Shown piece after piece: positions 29,931 through 42,736 of a DNA stretch of 64,000 nt. Origin of the DNA: CAVSRC01 sp963785065 (GTDB lineage: Bacteria; Pseudomonadota; Alphaproteobacteria; Rhizobiales; Kaistiaceae). The translations under genes were made by a program, and so were the position numbers. Position 1 is the first letter of the stretch, and each line of letters begins with the position of its first letter. The notes under the pieces are model-generated. The model saw only the letters and a program-made list of their open reading frames with translations. It made no database searches and was not told where the DNA came from. The stretch lies in the NCBI GenBank assembly GCA_963785065.1, contig CAWATX010000002.1, forward strand, positions 1,798,001 to 1,862,000. Reading direction: 5' to 3'.

Positions 29931-30671
29931 ATGAGCGCTGAGGCCTTTTCGCCGCCGCGTGTCGCGCGCCGGGTCCTCAGGCTGGCGGCGGCCGGATCGC
30001 TGGCCACATTGACCGCAGAAGGCAGCCCTTTCGCCTCCCTGGTCACGGTTGCCACCACGTCCGCCGGCGAGCCCATCCTGCTGCTCTCCGCCCTTGCCCG
30101 CCACACCCAGAACCTTGCCAGCGACTGTCGTGCCGCGCTGCTTCTGGTGGCGCCGGGCGGGGAGGGTGGCGACCCGCTTGCCGGCGCCCGGCTGACGCTC
30201 TCCGGCACCGTCGGCCCGCGCGATCCCGACCCGGCGCTCCGCCGGCGCTTCCTCGCCCGCCACGAAGAAGCCGCCTGTTATGCCGGTTTCGCCGATTTCG
30301 GCTTCCACCGCTTTGCCGTGAAAGACGGCCATCTGGTGGCCGGTTTCGGCCGCATCGTTGCCCTCTTGGCGGCCGACCTGCTGGTCGATATCGGCGCTGC
30401 CGGCGACCTGATCGGGGCCGAGGCAAGCGCGCTCGCCGAGATCAACGCCGATCATGGCGAAGCCTTGAATTTGATGGCCATCCGGCTGCTCGGTTTGGCC
30501 GGAACCGGCTGGCGGGTGACCGGAATCGATCCCGAAGGGCTCGATTTCGCCGCCGGCCAATCGCGCGGGCGGCTTGATTTCCCTCATTCCGTTAATGACC
30601 CAACCACGCTAGGCCGGGTGATGGCCGATCTGGCGCGCCAGGCGCGCGCCGGCGCGGCAACGGAAAGCTGA
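29931..30671 (+). CDS. HugZ-family / pyridoxamine-phosphate-oxidase-fold protein
   Basis: A 246-residue split-barrel protein. Residues 8-150 resemble the FMN-binding pyridoxamine 5'-phosphate oxidase fold (AAGSLATLTAEGSPFASLV, LLLSALARHTQNL, ARLTLSGTV), and residues 160-240 are a DUF2470 domain with INADHGEALNLMA. This pair of domains defines the HugZ/heme-utilisation family, some of which bind or degrade heme. The proposed heme-related role is inferred from family only. Its stop is one base from the regB start, so it probably heads a transcript with regBA. Confidence 0.85.
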   Translation: MSAEAFSPPRVARRVLRLAAAGSLATLTAEGSPFASLVTVATTSAGEPILLLSALARHTQNLASDCRAALLLVAPGGEGGDPLAGARLTLSGTVGPRDPDPALRRRFLARHEEAACYAGFADFGFHRFAVKDGHLVAGFGRIVALLAADLLVDIGAAGDLIGAEASALAEINADHGEALNLMAIRLLGLAGTGWRVTGIDPEGLDFAAGQSRGRLDFPHSVNDPTTLGRVMADLARQARAGAATES

Positions 30672-30672
30672 C

Positions 30673-32085
30673 ATGCCCGACCGTGTGCCCGCCACCACCG
30701 AGTTCGCCAGCCGCAGCCTGCGTCTCGATACGTTGGTGCGGCTGCGCTGGCTCGCCGTGGTTGGTCAGGCGACGGCGGTTGTGGTGGTCGCCTGGGGCCT
30801 CGATTTTCCGCTGCCGATCGCCGGCTGTCTGGCGCTCATCGGCCTGTCGGCTCTGGTCAACATCGCGCTCCGGCTGCGCTTCTCGCCGACACTGCGCATC
30901 GGCCAGTGGCCCGCCTCGATGCTGCTCGCCTACGACCTCGCCCAGCTCAGCGCGCTGCTCTTCCTCACCGGCGGCCTCGACAATCCCTTCGCCTTCCTGC
31001 TGCTGGTGCCGGTGATCGTGTCGGCGACCACGCTTCCGCCCCGCGCTACGGTGATCCTCGGCGCAATGGTGGTGGCGACGGCGAGCCTGCTGGCGCTCGT
31101 CCACCTGCCGCTCCCCTGGCACCCGGGCGGGACCCTGACCATCCCGCTCACCTATACGGCCGGCGTGTGGGTGGCGCTGGTGCTCGCCTGCGCCTTCACC
31201 GGCATCTACACCTTCCGTGTGGCGGAGGAGGCGCGCCAGCTCGCGCGTGCGCTGACCGCCACCGAGATGGTGCTCGCCCGCGAGCATCATCTCTCGGCGC
31301 TCGATGGCCTGGCCGCCGCAGCCGCCCATGAACTCGGCACGCCGCTGGCGACCATCGCGCTGGTTGCCAAGGAGATGGTGCGCGAGCTTCCCGACGACGA
31401 TCAACGCCGCGAGGACCTGGGGCTGATCATGAGTCAGTCGCAGCGCTGCCGCGACATCCTCGGGCGGCTGACGACGCTCTCCTGGCAGGCCGACGATCAT
31501 CTCGCCCGCGTGCCGCTTTCCCACCTGATCGAGGACGTGGTGGCGCCCTATCGCGCCTTCGCCACCGAGATCGTCGTCGAGCCGGCGCGCGGCGAGGGAC
31601 CGGAGCCGGTCGGCCGGCGCAATCCCGCCGTCATTCAGGGTCTCGCCAATCTGGTCGAGAATGCCGTCGATTTCGCCCTTCGCCAAGTGACCATCGCCAC
31701 CGCGTGGAACGCCGCCGACGTTATCGTAACCATCGCCGACGACGGTCCGGGCTTCGCCGCCGGCATCATGGAGCGTATCGGCGAGCCCTACGTCACCACC
31801 CGCGGCCCGCGTAGCGCGCCCACCGATCCCGAGGCGGGCGGCCTCGGCCTTGGCTTCTTCATCGCCAAGACCCTGCTTGAGCGCTCCGGCGCACGACTCA
31901 CCCTCGGCAACCGCGAGCCGCCGGCCCGCGGTGCCGTCGTCAAGGTTGCCTGGCCGCGCGCGCTCATGGACCGCGAAACCCATGCAATCGTCGAAAATCA
32001 AGAAAATGGAGGAGAGGGAATGACTTGGCGCCGACCCGTCGAATCCTTAATCTCCGGAGGAACGGAGACCTTTGATGATGGCTGA
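30673..32085 (+). CDS. regB: Redox sensor histidine kinase RegB (PrrB/ActS)
   Basis: Global redox sensor of alphaproteobacteria. The 470-residue protein has six membrane helices in the first 185 residues with the quinone-sensing motif GGLDNPFAFLLLVPV between helices 3 and 4. The H-box AAAHELGTPLATIAL holds His219. Cys259 in SQSQRCRDILGRL is the conserved redox-active cysteine known to form an inhibitory disulfide in Rhodobacter RegB. NLVENAVDF, DDGPGF and GLGLGFFIAKTLLERSGA make up the ATPase domain. Its end overlaps regA by 11 bases. Likely targets are respiratory, nitrogen-fixation or fermentative genes. Confidence 0.95.
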   Translation: MPDRVPATTEFASRSLRLDTLVRLRWLAVVGQATAVVVVAWGLDFPLPIAGCLALIGLSALVNIALRLRFSPTLRIGQWPASMLLAYDLAQLSALLFLTGGLDNPFAFLLLVPVIVSATTLPPRATVILGAMVVATASLLALVHLPLPWHPGGTLTIPLTYTAGVWVALVLACAFTGIYTFRVAEEARQLARALTATEMVLAREHHLSALDGLAAAAAHELGTPLATIALVAKEMVRELPDDDQRREDLGLIMSQSQRCRDILGRLTTLSWQADDHLARVPLSHLIEDVVAPYRAFATEIVVEPARGEGPEPVGRRNPAVIQGLANLVENAVDFALRQVTIATAWNAADVIVTIADDGPGFAAGIMERIGEPYVTTRGPRSAPTDPEAGGLGLGFFIAKTLLERSGARLTLGNREPPARGAVVKVAWPRALMDRETHAIVENQENGGEGMTWRRPVESLISGGTETFDDG

Positions 32086-32635
32086 AAACGGAAGCGACAA
32101 CTCAGGCCAACTGGATATGTCGCTGCTTCTCGTCGACGACGACCGACCCTTTCTGCAACGCCTGGCGCGGGCCATGGAAGCCCGTGGCTACCTCGTTGAT
32201 GTGGCCGACAATGTTGCCGAGGGCCTGAAGAAGGCGGAGGCTGCGCCGCCGGCCTATGCCGTGGTCGATATGCGGCTGGAGGACGGCAATGGCCTCGACG
32301 TGATCGAGCTTCTGCGCCGCCGCCGGCCGGATTCGCGCATGGTGGTGCTCACCGGCTACGGCAATATCGCCACGGCGGTGACCGCAGTGAAGCTCGGCGC
32401 CGTCGATTATCTGGCCAAGCCCGCCGATGCCGACGAGATCCACGCGGCATTGACGCGCGAGCCGGGGGAGAAGCCGACGCCGCCGGAAAATCCCATGTCG
32501 GCCGACCGGGTGCGCTGGGAGCACATCCAGAGGGTCTACGAGCTCTGCGAGCGCAACGTCTCCGAGACCGCCCGTCGCCTCAACATGCACCGGCGCACTT
32601 TGCAGCGCATCCTGGCCAAGCGGGCGCCGCGCTAG
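32075..32635 (+). CDS. regA: Redox response regulator RegA (PrrA/ActR)
   Basis: A 186-residue response regulator with a receiver domain (LLLVDDDRPF, phospho-acceptor Asp65 in AVVDMRLEDGNGLDVI) and a Fis-type helix-turn-helix NVSETARRLNMHRRTLQRIL, nearly invariant in RegA proteins. The ATG at 32075 follows two GGAGG/GGAGA stretches; a second ATG directly after it at 32078 is equally possible. Translation is probably coupled to regB. The 258-base gap after it (32636-32893) contains no gene I can support. Confidence 0.96.
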   Translation: MMAENGSDNSGQLDMSLLLVDDDRPFLQRLARAMEARGYLVDVADNVAEGLKKAEAAPPAYAVVDMRLEDGNGLDVIELLRRRRPDSRMVVLTGYGNIATAVTAVKLGAVDYLAKPADADEIHAALTREPGEKPTPPENPMSADRVRWEHIQRVYELCERNVSETARRLNMHRRTLQRILAKRAPR

Positions 32636-32893
32636 GCCCAGCCGGTTTGTGGCCAGTAGCGAGCGGCGACCGGCGCTCGCCTTGGCGATCCGCGCGGTGT
32701 TTCTTGGCCATCGCTCTTCCCTGGTCGCGACCCGCTTCCTCTTTTGCTCTTCCTTGCCTTTCACGGCCTGCCGGATGGCGCACGCGTGGGCGTCGCGCGT
32801 CGACAATCGTGTGCCGGCTTTTGATTCTGACCAGGGTCTCTGGCTAGGATGGCCTGTCTGATATGTGAACGTCGCTCAGGGGCATGTGGATAT

Positions 32894-34102
32894 ATGGCAG
32901 GGCCACTCGCCGGGCTGAAGGTCCTGGAACTGGCACGCGTTCTTGCCGGGCCGTGGGCGGGGCAGGTGCTTGCCGATCTCGGCGCCGAGGTGATCAAGGT
33001 CGAAAGCCCCTCCGGCGACGATACAAGGCGCTGGGGCCCGCCGTCGATCGACAATGGCGACGGCACCAGCGACGCCGCCTATTTCCACGCCTGCAACCGC
33101 GGCAAGCGCTCCATCGTGGTCGATTTCCGCAAGGAGGAGGGGCGCGGGATCGTCCGCCGGCTTGCCGCCCGCGCCGATGTCCTCATCGAGAACTTCAAGG
33201 TCGGCGGGCTGAAGAAGTTCGGTCTCGACTACGACAGCCTCAAGCCCACCAATCCGGCGCTCGTCTATTGCTCGATCACCGGCTTCGGCCAGGACGGCCC
33301 CTACGCGCAACGCCCCGGCTACGATTTCATCATCCAGGCCATGGGCGGCATCATGGATCTGACCGGGGAGCCCGATGGCGAGCCGCAGAAGGTCGGCGTC
33401 GCCACGGTCGACCTCTTCACCGGCCTCTATGCGGTCGTCGCCATCCAGGCGGCGCTCGCCGAGCGCCAGCGCACCGGCGCCGGCCAGTTGATCGACATGG
33501 CGCTGCTCGACACCCAGGTCGGCGTGCTCGCCAATCAGGCGATGAACTATCTCGCCACCGGCACCGTGCCCCGCCGCCTCGGCAACGCCCATCCCAACAT
33601 CGTGCCCTATCAGGCCTTCGCCGCCGCCGACGGCCACATCATCATCGCCGTCGGCAATGACGGCCAGTTCCGACAGCTGGTCGGCGTACTCGGTTCGCCG
33701 GGGCTGGCTGACAACCCGCTTTCCGCCACCAACGAGGCGCGCGTTGCCAACCGTGTCGTGCTGGTCGCCGAGCTGGCGCGCCTGATCGCGACGTTCTCCC
33801 GCGCCGACCTTCTTGCCCGCCTGGAAGACGCCAACGTCCCGGCCGGGCCGATCAACACTCTCGGCGAGGTCTTTGCCGACCCGCAGGTCGTCCACCGCGC
33901 CATGCGCATCGATCTGCCGCATGGCAGCGGCGCCCGGCTGCCTTCCGTGCGCACGCCGGTGGTGATGGCGGGTAGCGCACCGGTCAGCGATCGCGCCGCC
34001 CCGCTGCTCGGCGAACATACCGCCGCCGTTCTTGCCGAACTCGGCTACGCTGCCGCCGACATCGACCGACTTGCCGGTGAAGGCGTGGTAAGCCGCCGAT
34101 GA
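32894..34102 (+). CDS. Class III CoA-transferase (CaiB/BaiF family)
   Basis: A 402-residue family III CoA-transferase, which moves CoA between carboxylic acids via an aspartyl-CoA. It begins PLAGLKVLELARVLAGPWAGQ and has LADLGAEVIKVE, NRGKRSIVVDFRKEEG, and the catalytic Asp region GVATVDLFTGLYAVVA. Substrates (formyl, succinyl, carnitine, mesaconyl and others) cannot be assigned. The ATG at 32894 is chosen because the domain begins there; an in-frame ATG at 32849 would add 15 cysteine-rich residues. It stands between regA and glgC with no clear operon partner. Confidence 0.88.
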   Translation: MAGPLAGLKVLELARVLAGPWAGQVLADLGAEVIKVESPSGDDTRRWGPPSIDNGDGTSDAAYFHACNRGKRSIVVDFRKEEGRGIVRRLAARADVLIENFKVGGLKKFGLDYDSLKPTNPALVYCSITGFGQDGPYAQRPGYDFIIQAMGGIMDLTGEPDGEPQKVGVATVDLFTGLYAVVAIQAALAERQRTGAGQLIDMALLDTQVGVLANQAMNYLATGTVPRRLGNAHPNIVPYQAFAAADGHIIIAVGNDGQFRQLVGVLGSPGLADNPLSATNEARVANRVVLVAELARLIATFSRADLLARLEDANVPAGPINTLGEVFADPQVVHRAMRIDLPHGSGARLPSVRTPVVMAGSAPVSDRAAPLLGEHTAAVLAELGYAAADIDRLAGEGVVSRR

Positions 34103-34210
34103 CCGGCTGCCACGAGCCGACGCGCTGTCGTCGCATAGCGCGCGCAAAGCGGGACTTTTTGGGCGCACGATGCAATGATCACAAGAAACACTGACCCAGG
34201 GAGAGACACT

Positions 34211-35473
34211 ATGGCCAAGCTAACCCAGAATCCGCGTCTGGCACGGGAATCGATGGCCTATGTCCTCGCTGGTGGTCGTGGCAGCCGATTGATGGAGCTG
34301 ACCGACAAGCGCGCCAAGCCCGCCGTGTTCTTCGGCGGCAAGACCCGGATCATCGATTTCGCCCTGTCCAACGCGCTCAACTCGGGCATCCGCCGCATTG
34401 CGGTCGCCACCCAGTACAAGGCCCACAGCCTCATCCGCCACCTGCAGCGCGGTTGGGCCTTCTTGCGGCCGGAGCGCAACGAGAGCTTTGATATCCTTCC
34501 GGCCAGCCAGCGCACGGCGGAGGATCAGTGGTATTCGGGTACCGCTGACGCCGTCTATCAGAACATCGACATCATCGGCAGTTACGCCCCGCGCTACATC
34601 GTCGTTCTGGCCGGTGACCACATCTACAAGATGGACTACGAGGTGATGTTCGAGCAGCACGTCAACACGGGCGCCGACGTCACCATCGGCTGCCTCGAGG
34701 TGCCACGCATGGAGGCGACCGGCTTCGGCGTTATGCACGTCGACGCCGAAGATCGCATCATCTCCTTCTTGGAGAAGCCGAAGGACCCGCCCGGCATGCC
34801 CGACAAGCCGGACACGGCGCTGGCCTCCATGGGCATCTACGTCTTCGAGCGCGAGTTCCTGTTCGAAGAGCTTCGCCGCGACGCCGCCGACCCCACCTCC
34901 AGCCACGACTTCGGCAATAACCTCATCCCCCACCTGGTCGCCAACGGCAAGGCCATGGCCCACCGCTTCGGCAGCTCGTGCGTGCGCAGCAACACCGAGG
35001 AGGAAGCCTATTGGCGCGACGTCGGCACGGTCGACGCCTATTGGGAGGCCAACATCGACCTCACCGACGTCATTCCGGCCCTCGATCTCTACGACAACAG
35101 CTGGCCGATCTGGACCAATGTCGAGCTCACCGCGCCGGCCAAATTCGTCCACGATTTCGACGGCCGCCGCGGCATGGCGATCAACTCGATGGTCTCCGGC
35201 GGCTGCATCGTGTCCGGGTCGAGCGTCCGCCGCTCGCTGCTGTTCACCGGCGTACGGACGGATTCCTATTCCGAGGTCGAGGGGGCGGTCATCCTGCCTT
35301 ATGCCCGCGTCCATCGCGGTGCGCGTATCAAGAACGTGGTCATCGACCGCGGTGTCCAGGTCCCCGAGGGCCTGGTCATTGGCGAGGATCCGGCCCTCGA
35401 CGCCCAGCGCTTCCGCCGTAGCGAAAAGGGGATCTGCCTCGTCACGCAGAACATGATCGACCGCATCGCATGA
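34211..35473 (+). CDS. glgC: Glucose-1-phosphate adenylyltransferase (ADP-glucose pyrophosphorylase)
   Basis: Makes ADP-glucose for glycogen, usually the allosterically controlled step (fructose-6-phosphate and pyruvate activate the Agrobacterium enzyme). The 420-residue protein shows YVLAGGRGSRLMELTDKRAKPAV, WYSGTADAVYQNID, VLAGDHIYKMDY, FLEKPKDPP, the Asp/Lys substrate loop and a left-handed beta-helix tail. The ATG at 34211 has GGGAGAGA upstream at good spacing. It begins a glgC-glgA-pgm run with 4-base overlaps at each junction, so all three are translationally coupled. Confidence 0.97.
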   Translation: MAKLTQNPRLARESMAYVLAGGRGSRLMELTDKRAKPAVFFGGKTRIIDFALSNALNSGIRRIAVATQYKAHSLIRHLQRGWAFLRPERNESFDILPASQRTAEDQWYSGTADAVYQNIDIIGSYAPRYIVVLAGDHIYKMDYEVMFEQHVNTGADVTIGCLEVPRMEATGFGVMHVDAEDRIISFLEKPKDPPGMPDKPDTALASMGIYVFEREFLFEELRRDAADPTSSHDFGNNLIPHLVANGKAMAHRFGSSCVRSNTEEEAYWRDVGTVDAYWEANIDLTDVIPALDLYDNSWPIWTNVELTAPAKFVHDFDGRRGMAINSMVSGGCIVSGSSVRRSLLFTGVRTDSYSEVEGAVILPYARVHRGARIKNVVIDRGVQVPEGLVIGEDPALDAQRFRRSEKGICLVTQNMIDRIA

Positions 35474-36918
35474 TCAAGGTCCTGGCCGTCGCCTCCGAGG
35501 TATTTCCGCTGGTCAAGACCGGTGGCCTTGCCGACGTGGTGGGGGCGCTGCCGGCCGCGCTCAAGCCCCATCACGTCGAGATGCGCGTGCTGGTGCCCGG
35601 CTATCCGGCGATCATGGCGGCGCTCATGAAGAGCGTGCCGCTGCACCACTACGCCAGGCTCTTCGACGGCAAGGCGACGCTGCTTGCCGGCACCGCCGCC
35701 GGGCTCGACCTCATCGTGCTCGACGCGCCGCATCTTTTCGACCGTCAGGGCAATCCTTATCTCGCGCCCGGCGGTGGCGACTGGCCCGACAACTGGAAGC
35801 GCTTCGCCGCGCTCGGCCAGGTCGCGGCTGACATCGGCACCGGCAAGCTTGCCGTCTTCCATCCCGACGTCGTCCATTGCCACGACTGGCACGCCGGCCT
35901 CGCGCCGGTGCTCCTGCATTTCGCCAAGGGGTTGGCGGCGAAGTCGGTGATGACCATCCACAACCTCGCCTTCCAGGGTAATTTTCCGGCGGACGTCTTC
36001 CCCGAACTTGGCCTGCCCGATGCCGCCTTCACCGTCGATGGCCTCGAATATTACGGCGGCGTCTCCTTCATGAAGGGCGGCCTGCAGCTCGCCGACGCCA
36101 TCACCACTGTCAGCCCCTCCTATGCCGCCGAGATCTGCACGCCGGGCGGCGGCATGGGCTTCGACGGTCTGTTGCGCGCCCGCCGCGAGGCGCTCTCCGG
36201 CATCCTCAACGGCATCGATACCGGCGTATGGAATCCGGCGAGCGACGGCGCCCTGCCGGCGCCCTATACCGCCGCCTCGCTCGGCCGCCGCGCCATCAAT
36301 CGCCGCGCCCTGGAGGAGGCCTTCGGGCTGGAGCCGGCGGACGGCATGATCTTCGCGGTGGTCAGCCGGCTCACCTGGCAGAAGGGTATGGACGTGCTCG
36401 GCGACTGCATCGACGGCCTGGTTGCCCGCGGTGCCCGCCTCGCCGTGCTCGGCACCGGCGACTCGTCGCTGGAAGGCATGTTCCACGCCGCCGCCTCGCG
36501 CCACCGCGGCCGCGTCGGCGTCATCGCCGGCTATGACGAGCGCCTGTCGCACCTCTCCCAGGGCGGCGCCGACGCCATCCTCGTGCCGTCGCGCTTCGAG
36601 CCCTGCGGCCTCACCCAGTTCTGTGGGCTGCGTTATGGCTGCGTGCCGGTGGTGGCGCGCGTCGGCGGGCTCGCCGATTCCATCGTCGACGCCAACGATG
36701 CGGCGATTGCCGCGGAGGTCGCCACTGGCATCCAGTTCATGCCGGTCGATCGTTCCGGCCTCGATGCGGCGATCGCCCGCGCCGTCGCCCTGCATCGCGA
36801 CCGCGCCGTCTGGACGCGCATGCAGAAGCGCGGCATGAAGACCGATGTATCCTGGACCGTGAGCGCCGGCCGCTATGCAGCGCTCTACCGCAGCCTGCTG
36901 GAGGGGACGGCACCATGA
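35470..36918 (+). CDS. glgA: Glycogen synthase (ADP-glucose type)
   Basis: GT5 enzyme that extends alpha-1,4-glucan from ADP-glucose. The 482-residue protein has the ADP-glucose-binding VKTGGLADVVGALP, HCHDWHAGL, ITTVSPSYAAEI, NGIDTGVWNP, the FAVVSRLTWQKGMD loop and the retaining-transferase Glu in SRFEPCGLTQ. It overlaps glgC by 4 bases and pgm by 4 bases. Length is normal for proteobacterial GlgA. Confidence 0.97.
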   Translation: MIKVLAVASEVFPLVKTGGLADVVGALPAALKPHHVEMRVLVPGYPAIMAALMKSVPLHHYARLFDGKATLLAGTAAGLDLIVLDAPHLFDRQGNPYLAPGGGDWPDNWKRFAALGQVAADIGTGKLAVFHPDVVHCHDWHAGLAPVLLHFAKGLAAKSVMTIHNLAFQGNFPADVFPELGLPDAAFTVDGLEYYGGVSFMKGGLQLADAITTVSPSYAAEICTPGGGMGFDGLLRARREALSGILNGIDTGVWNPASDGALPAPYTAASLGRRAINRRALEEAFGLEPADGMIFAVVSRLTWQKGMDVLGDCIDGLVARGARLAVLGTGDSSLEGMFHAAASRHRGRVGVIAGYDERLSHLSQGGADAILVPSRFEPCGLTQFCGLRYGCVPVVARVGGLADSIVDANDAAIAAEVATGIQFMPVDRSGLDAAIARAVALHRDRAVWTRMQKRGMKTDVSWTVSAGRYAALYRSLLEGTAP

Positions 36919-38543
36919 TCCGCACGATTGCAACCACCCCCTATGACGACCAGAAGCCGGGCACCTCCGGCCTACGCAAGAAGGTGCCGCATTTCCAGCA
37001 GCCGCATTATGTCGAGAACTTCATCCAGTCGATCCTCGACGCCAATGGCGGCCTTGCCGGCAAGACCCTGGTGATCGGTGGCGACGGCCGCTTCTTCAAC
37101 CGCGAGGCCATCCAGCGCGCGCTCAAGATCGCCGCCGGCAACGGCGTTGCGAAAGTCATCGTCGGCCGCGGCGGCCTGCTCTCCACCCCGGCCGCTTCCA
37201 ACCTCATCCGCAAGAACGCCACCGCCGGCGGCATCATCCTTTCGGCAAGCCACAACGCCGGCGGCCCCAAGGAAGATTTCGGCATCAAGTTCAACACCGC
37301 CAACGGCGGCCCGGCGCCGGAGAAGGTGACCGAGGCGATCTTTGCCAAGACCAAGGTGATCGACCGCATCCTGATGTCCGATGCGCCCGACGCCGATATC
37401 GATACCCTCGGCACCGCCCGCCTCGAGGAGATGGTGGTGGAGGTGGTCGATCCGGTCGCCGACTATCAGGCGCTGATGGAGACCTTGTTCGATTTCGAGG
37501 CCATTCGCGGCCTGTTCGCCTCAGGCTTCACCATGCGTTTCGACGCCATGAACGCGGTCACCGGGCCCTATGCCAAGGCGATCTTCGAAGGCGCGCTCGG
37601 CGCTCCCGCCGGCACCGTGGTCAACGGCACGCCGCTGGAGGATTTCGGCGGCAATCACCCCGACCCCAATCCGGTCCATGCCCGCGACCTCTTCCAGGTG
37701 ATGATGAGCGACAATGGGCCGGATTTCGGCGCCGCCTCAGACGGCGACGGCGACCGCAACCTGATCCTCGGCCGCCATCAATACGTCACACCGTCGGATT
37801 CGCTCGCCGTGCTTGCCGCCAACGCCCATCTGGCGCCGGGCTACGCCAAGGGCCTCGCCGGCATCGCCCGCTCGATGCCGACCAGCGCGGCCGCCGACCG
37901 GGTTGCCGAGGCGCTCGGCATCAAGTGCTACGAGACGCCGACCGGCTGGAAGTTCTTCGGCAATCTGCTCGATGCGGGGCTGGCCACCATCTGCGGCGAG
38001 GAGAGCGCCGGCACCGGCTCCAACCACGTGCGCGAGAAGGACGGCGTGTGGGCGGTGCTTCTGTGGCTCAACATCCTGGTCCACCGCAGAGAGAGCGTTG
38101 CCGAGATCATGCGCGACCATTGGCGCGCGCACGGCCGCAACTTCTATTCGCGCCACGATTACGAGGCGATCGAGACCGAGCGCGCCAATGCGGTGATGGC
38201 GCACCTGCGTGCGCAGTTGCCGCAGCTTGCCGGTGGCACGCTCGGCGGTATGGACGTCGCTGCCGCCGACGAATTCGCCTATGACGATCCGGTTGACGGG
38301 TCCCACACTGCCGCGCAGGGGGTGCGCATCCTCTTCGCCGACGGCGCGCGCATTGTCTTCCGCCTCTCCGGCACCGGCACGGCAGGCGCCACGCTGCGCA
38401 TCTATATCGAGCGTGTCGAACCTGACCCCGGCCGCCACGGCCACGATCCCCAGCTCGTGCTGGCGCCGCTCATCGACGCGGCTGCCGAGGTCAGCAACCT
38501 TGAGGTGCTCACCGGTCGCACCGCGCCCGACGTGATCACCTGA
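36915..38543 (+). CDS. pgm: Alpha-D-glucose phosphate-specific phosphoglucomutase
   Basis: Interconverts glucose-1-phosphate and glucose-6-phosphate, feeding GlgC and taking up phosphorolysis product. The 542-residue protein has the phosphoserine loop IILSASHNAGGPKEDFGIKF, metal-binding DGDGDRN, ETPTGWKFFGNL and CGEESAGTGSNHVREKDG. This is the eukaryote-like Pgm found in rhizobial glg operons. It is coupled to glgA by a 4-base overlap. No glycogen phosphorylase gene is present in the window. Confidence 0.97.
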   Translation: MIRTIATTPYDDQKPGTSGLRKKVPHFQQPHYVENFIQSILDANGGLAGKTLVIGGDGRFFNREAIQRALKIAAGNGVAKVIVGRGGLLSTPAASNLIRKNATAGGIILSASHNAGGPKEDFGIKFNTANGGPAPEKVTEAIFAKTKVIDRILMSDAPDADIDTLGTARLEEMVVEVVDPVADYQALMETLFDFEAIRGLFASGFTMRFDAMNAVTGPYAKAIFEGALGAPAGTVVNGTPLEDFGGNHPDPNPVHARDLFQVMMSDNGPDFGAASDGDGDRNLILGRHQYVTPSDSLAVLAANAHLAPGYAKGLAGIARSMPTSAAADRVAEALGIKCYETPTGWKFFGNLLDAGLATICGEESAGTGSNHVREKDGVWAVLLWLNILVHRRESVAEIMRDHWRAHGRNFYSRHDYEAIETERANAVMAHLRAQLPQLAGGTLGGMDVAAADEFAYDDPVDGSHTAAQGVRILFADGARIVFRLSGTGTAGATLRIYIERVEPDPGRHGHDPQLVLAPLIDAAAEVSNLEVLTGRTAPDVIT

Positions 38544-38592
38544 GACCGGGCACCCCTGCCAATCGCAAGCTCCTCCAGCCGGGCCGATCCGC

Positions 38593-39330
38593 GTGACCAC
38601 GGAATACATCGTCATCTTCGTGACGCTGGCCCTTGGCGGCCTGGTCAAGGGGGCGCTTGGCGCCGGCCTGCCGGTGGTGGCGGTGCCGGTGCTGGCCTCG
38701 TTCTTCGGCGTTCCCTTCGCCATCGCCATGTTGGTGGTGCCCACCGTCATCACCAACATCTGGCAGCTCTGGCAGTTCCGCCACCATCGCACCGGCCTTG
38801 GCTGGCTCACCGGCCTCTGCATTGCCGCCGGTGCCGGCATCGTGGTCGGCACCTGGTTGCTCGCCAACCTCCCCAGCCACGTCCTCGGGCTCATCCTGGC
38901 GGTCGTCGTGGCCGCCTATGTCGCTCTGCGGCTCACAAGGCCCCACTGGAGCATTCCGCTGCCGGTTGCCGCCCGCATCGCCCCCCTGGTCGGCCTCGTC
39001 TCCGGCTTTCTGCAGGGCGCCACCGGCATTTCGGCGCCTGTCAGCCTGACCTTCATGTCCGCGCTCGGGTTCAGCCGACCGCAGTTTGTCTTCGCCGTCT
39101 CCGCCCTTTTCGTCAGCTTTTCCGTGGTACAGGTGCCCTCACTGGCCCTGACCGGCATCCTTACCGGCCGCCTCCTGCTGCTGGGAGCCCTTGCCTTTCT
39201 GCCCGTTCTGGTGGCTATGCCGGTCGGCAACTGGCTGGCGGGGCGGCTGAGCCGGGCTGCCTTTGACCGCCTGCTGCTCGGCCTGCTGGCGGTGATTGCG
39301 GCCAAACTCATCTATGACTCGGTCCTTTGA
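38593..39330 (+). CDS. TauE/SafE-family membrane permease
   Basis: A 245-residue, eight-helix membrane protein of the sulfite exporter TauE/SafE (DUF81) family. The first half has LGGLVKGALGAGLPVVAVPVLA and the second half the repeated LVSGFLQGATGISAPVSLTFM, the duplicated signature of the family. Substrates in the family are sulfur compounds or small organic anions, and nothing here fixes one. The start is GTG at 38593. It is inserted between the glgCA-pgm and treS-glgB blocks, 49 bases after pgm, with no obvious link to glycogen. Confidence 0.87.
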   Translation: MTTEYIVIFVTLALGGLVKGALGAGLPVVAVPVLASFFGVPFAIAMLVVPTVITNIWQLWQFRHHRTGLGWLTGLCIAAGAGIVVGTWLLANLPSHVLGLILAVVVAAYVALRLTRPHWSIPLPVAARIAPLVGLVSGFLQGATGISAPVSLTFMSALGFSRPQFVFAVSALFVSFSVVQVPSLALTGILTGRLLLLGALAFLPVLVAMPVGNWLAGRLSRAAFDRLLLGLLAVIAAKLIYDSVL

Positions 39331-39403
39331 TGGCTGAGATTCCTTGTCCAAACCGCTTTGACCCCCTTGATTGCGGACAGCAGATGGAGTGAGCATCACA
39401 TCA

Positions 39404-42732
<3,329 letters not shown>

Positions 42733-42736
<4 letters not shown>

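Noticed and set aside
32636..32893. Short plus-strand frames (about 66-70 codons) between regA and the CoA-transferase gene
   Set aside because: No ribosome-binding sites, no recognisable domains, and two frames overlap each other. I see only non-coding sequence, including a modest GCGAGCG/CGCTCGC hairpin lacking a T-run.
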